A DNA stretch of 7,635 nt from Helicobacteraceae bacterium (GTDB lineage: Bacteria; Campylobacterota; Campylobacteria; Campylobacterales; Sulfurimonadaceae): NCBI GenBank assembly GCA_027056525.1, contig JALUKO010000293.1, positions 1-7,635 of the forward strand. Reading direction: 5' to 3'. A program made the translations under genes and the position numbers. Below the pieces are notes generated by a model, which was not told the DNA's origin, did not search any database, and saw only the letters and a list, made by a program, of their open reading frames with translations. Position 1 is the stretch's first letter. Every line of letters begins with the position of its first letter. Positions 6,439 to 7,635 of this stretch are shown in pieces.

Positions 6439-7002
6439 TTATTGCACATACGCTTTGATGATCTCTTGTCTTTGCAGAGGTCTGTCCCCGCCTCTTCTGC
6501 CACTCGTTGCTACATTGTTAAGTTTTTGAAGCGTTTTTATAGATTCCGGATCGCTTGTTATATGTCCAAAAATCGTATGATGACCGTTGAGCCAAGGGGT
6601 AGGTACTGTTGTTATGAAAAACTGGCTTCCATTAGTAAAAGGCCCTGCATTTGCCATAGCGAGTACACCGGCAGTATCAAAAAGTTTGTCTTTATATTCA
6701 TCTTTAAAAGGTTTTTTCCAAATACTTTCACCTCCACGACCTGTTTCGGTTGGATCACCACCTTGAATCATAAAGTTTTTGATGATTCTGTGAAATGCAA
6801 TACCATTATAGTAACCGTTTTTTACATGTGTCATGAAGTTTTCAACAGCGAGTGGTGCAACTTCCGGGTATAGCTCAAGTGTGATCTTGCCTTGTGTAGT
6901 TTCTAAAACAACATGCGGGTAGTTGTTTTGTGCGAAGAGATTCACTGATATCATCATTAATAATGAGATAAAAAGTGTTTTTATCTTTGTATTTGTTTTC
7001 AT
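6439..7002 (-). CDS. ppiA: Secreted cyclophilin-type peptidyl-prolyl cis-trans isomerase
   Basis: This protein catalyses cis-trans isomerisation of proline peptide bonds, probably in the periplasm, aiding protein folding. A Sec signal peptide covers residues 1-24, with Lys residues at 2, 6 and 8, a core LFISLLMMISVNLF, and a cut at LFA|QN. The cyclophilin domain fills the rest. Active-site residues match human cyclophilin A closely: FHR at 70-72 (Arg72 = Arg55), FMIQGGD at 77-83 (Phe77, Met78, Gln80), GSQFFIT at 125-131 (Phe129 = Phe113) and WLNGHHTIFG at 137-146 (Trp137 = Trp121, His142 = His126). Trp137 is the residue many bacterial cyclophilins replace and which favours cyclosporin binding. 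Length 187, normal for the periplasmic type. An excellent AGGAGC at 7012-7007 marks the start. It is the first gene of a likely two-gene unit with the Sel1 protein. Confidence 0.94.
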   Translation of the reverse strand: MKTNTKIKTLFISLLMMISVNLFAQNNYPHVVLETTQGKITLELYPEVAPLAVENFMTHVKNGYYNGIAFHRIIKNFMIQGGDPTETGRGGESIWKKPFKDEYKDKLFDTAGVLAMANAGPFTNGSQFFITTVPTPWLNGHHTIFGHITSDPESIKTLQKLNNVATSGRRGGDRPLQRQEIIKAYVQ

Positions 7003-7017
7003 TTTTGCTCCTGAATT

Positions 7018-7048
7018 TTGAAGAATTATAGCACTCTTTTGTTATAAT
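7018..7048 (+). promoter_or_regulatory. Promoter of the outer-membrane beta-barrel gene, sigma70 type
   Basis: TATAAT at 7043-7048 is preceded by TGT, an extended -10. A weak -35, TTGAAG at 7018-7023, lies 19 nt upstream. Transcription would start near 7055, which puts the ATG at 7047 upstream of the transcript and supports the ATG at 7071 as the real start. The element overlaps the opposite cyclophilin promoter over almost its whole length. Confidence 0.55.
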
Positions 7049-7053
7049 GGTAA
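7025..7053 (-). promoter_or_regulatory. Promoter of the cyclophilin gene, sigma70 type
   Basis: On the minus strand TTACCA (7053-7048, four of six matches to TTGACA) is separated by 17 nt from a perfect TATAAT (7030-7025). TGC directly precedes the -10, making it an extended -10. Transcription would start near 7018 and leave a leader of about 16 nt with the ribosome-binding site. It is the best-formed promoter in the window. It interlocks with the opposite promoter of the beta-barrel gene. Confidence 0.6.
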
Positions 7054-7070
7054 ATGAAAAGGAGAAATAT

Positions 7071-7571
7071 ATGAAAAAGTTTATCTTGGTTTTATCTATA
7101 ACTTTAGCCATTGTAAGTAGTGCATACGCGCAAAATAAGCAGGATGTGTATGTGGGTGGTGCACTTGGCATAATGGCAGTACCTGATGGAGCTGATGCAG
7201 GTATAGGACTTGCTCTTAAAGCCGGTTTTGGACTTGAAGGTGTTTTACAACATCTGGCAGCTGAAGTTGAGATACAAAAATCTATAATGAATCCTGAATA
7301 CGGAGGAGTTGATGTAGATATTTTAACACTGGCAGGGTATGCGGTATATAACATTGCTATCCCATCATCACAGATCACATTGAAGCCGAAATTTGGTGTA
7401 ATTTTACCAAATCTTGGAGATGATGAGAGTGTAAATAGTCGTAATTACGGCTTTAGTAGCGGGCTTGACGTTGTTTTGAAAATTTCAAATGAGATGAACG
7501 GTTACGTGGGCTATACAAACCTGGGTGAAAACGTAAATACTTACAACGTAGGTGTTGAGCTCCACTTCTAA
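7071..7571 (+). CDS. Small outer-membrane beta-barrel protein (Opa/OmpX-like, eight strands)
   Basis: The product is 166 residues. A signal peptide spans residues 1-20 (Lys2-Lys3, core FILVLSITLAIV, cut at AYA|QN). About eight amphipathic strands follow, alternating polar and non-polar residues, for example DVYVGGALGIMAV, GIGLALKAGFGLEG, LAAEVEIQKS, DILTLAGYAVYNIAI, ITLKPKFGVIL, YGFSSGLDVVLKI, NGYVGYTNLG and NVGVELHF. The chain ends in Phe after an aromatic/hydrophobic pattern, the C-terminal signal read by the BAM complex. This is the layout of small porin-fold proteins such as OmpX, Opa and OmpA-like barrels; the ligand or function is unknown. I chose the ATG at 7071 over the in-frame ATG at 7047. 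It has AAGGAG at 7059-7064 at good spacing, starts directly with the signal peptide, and lies downstream of the predicted transcription start. Confidence 0.83.
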   Translation: MKKFILVLSITLAIVSSAYAQNKQDVYVGGALGIMAVPDGADAGIGLALKAGFGLEGVLQHLAAEVEIQKSIMNPEYGGVDVDILTLAGYAVYNIAIPSSQITLKPKFGVILPNLGDDESVNSRNYGFSSGLDVVLKISNEMNGYVGYTNLGENVNTYNVGVELHF

Positions 7572-7578
7572 AAGTGGA
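7561..7578 (+). other. Perfect hairpin spanning the stop codon of the beta-barrel gene
   Basis: TCCACTT (7561-7567) pairs perfectly with AAGTGGA (7572-7578) around the loop CTAA, whose last three bases are the TAA stop. No T-run follows on either strand, so it is not a standard intrinsic terminator. It might still protect the 3' end or act with Rho. A 7-bp stem could also arise by chance. Confidence 0.4.
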
Positions 7579-7580
7579 AC

Positions 7581-7635
7581 TTACGCCTCTTCGAATTCTA
7601 GACAAACGGAGTTTATACAGTATCTAAGACCTGTT
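7581..7635 (-). CDS. Possible C-terminal end of a leftward gene, unrecognised
   Basis: On the minus strand one frame is open from the window edge for 17 codons and ends in TAA at 7583-7581, giving TGLRYCINSVCLEFEEA. The other two minus frames hit stops within this stretch. The acidic, protein-like end and its convergent position 9 nt beyond the stop of the beta-barrel gene make a real gene end plausible. It is too short to place in a family and could be chance. Confidence 0.35.
   Translation of the reverse strand, partial: TGLRYCINSVCLEFEEA

Noticed and set aside
6442..6873. Plus-strand frame of 143 codons opposite the cyclophilin gene
   Set aside because: It is antisense to a protein with every active-site residue intact. 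The predicted peptide has scattered Cys and Arg with no domain, typical of a shadow frame.
7047..7070. ATG at 7047 as an upstream start of the beta-barrel gene
   Set aside because: It would add MVNEKEKY before a complete signal peptide. It lies inside the predicted -10 box and has no ribosome-binding site, whereas the ATG at 7071 has AAGGAG at good spacing.
6875..7378. Minus-strand frame of 167 codons across the divergent promoter region
   Set aside because: It runs through both promoters and antisense to the signal peptide and first strands of the beta-barrel gene, and it overlaps the start of the cyclophilin gene. It shows low-complexity Ser/Pro/Ala content and no motif.
1..7635. Search for tRNA or rRNA genes, CRISPR arrays, insertion sequences, attachment sites, toxin-antitoxin or defence genes
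   Set aside because: Coding density is high and every sizeable stretch is explained by the genes listed. No tRNA-like cloverleaf, spaced repeats, transposase or terminal repeats were seen by eye.

Overview
The window looks like the chromosome of a free-living member of the Campylobacterota (the former Epsilonproteobacteria), of Sulfurimonas or Sulfurovum type. The base composition is AT-rich. The strongest clue is hobA, a DnaA-binding initiation factor known only from this phylum. It sits in the order nudH-lysC-hobA-holB-folP, which I recall as the same order as HP1228-HP1232 in Helicobacter pylori. The genus-level guess is inference.

Left edge (1-268): the 5' end of a gene for an exported protein runs leftward off the window. 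It is separated from the rightward nudH by a divergent intergenic region with a candidate -10 box for each direction.

Plus-strand operon (269-4251): five tightly packed genes encode RNA pyrophosphohydrolase (nudH/rppH), aspartate kinase (lysC), the DnaA-assisting factor HobA, a very short clamp-loader delta' subunit (holB) and dihydropteroate synthase (folP). Gaps are 1 and 7 nt, followed by overlaps of 14 and 4 nt, so one transcript with translational coupling is likely. The operon joins mRNA decay, diaminopimelate/lysine/threonine supply, replication initiation and elongation, and folate synthesis. lysC carries a strong internal ribosome-binding site and ATG at codon 246, where some bacteria start a separate beta subunit.

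Minus-strand block (4248-7002): a PHO4-family phosphate permease (pit) converges on folP so closely that the two stop codons overlap. Upstream of it are a small Sel1-repeat protein and a secreted cyclophilin-type prolyl isomerase. The latter two are 8 nt apart and probably form one transcript. pit has its own candidate promoter.

Right edge (7003-7635): the cyclophilin gene and a rightward gene for a small outer-membrane beta-barrel protein diverge from a compact 68-nt region. There the two sigma70-type promoters interlock, each -35 lying on or near the other's -10. A perfect hairpin surrounds the barrel gene's stop codon, and the last 17 codons of a leftward gene may enter from the right edge.

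The window is mostly housekeeping and I see no mobile element, CRISPR array, RNA gene or defence system. The points most worth a second look are the possible lysC beta-subunit start, the minimal delta' protein, the overlapping stops of folP and pit, the interlocked divergent promoters and the charged loop in the phosphate permease.
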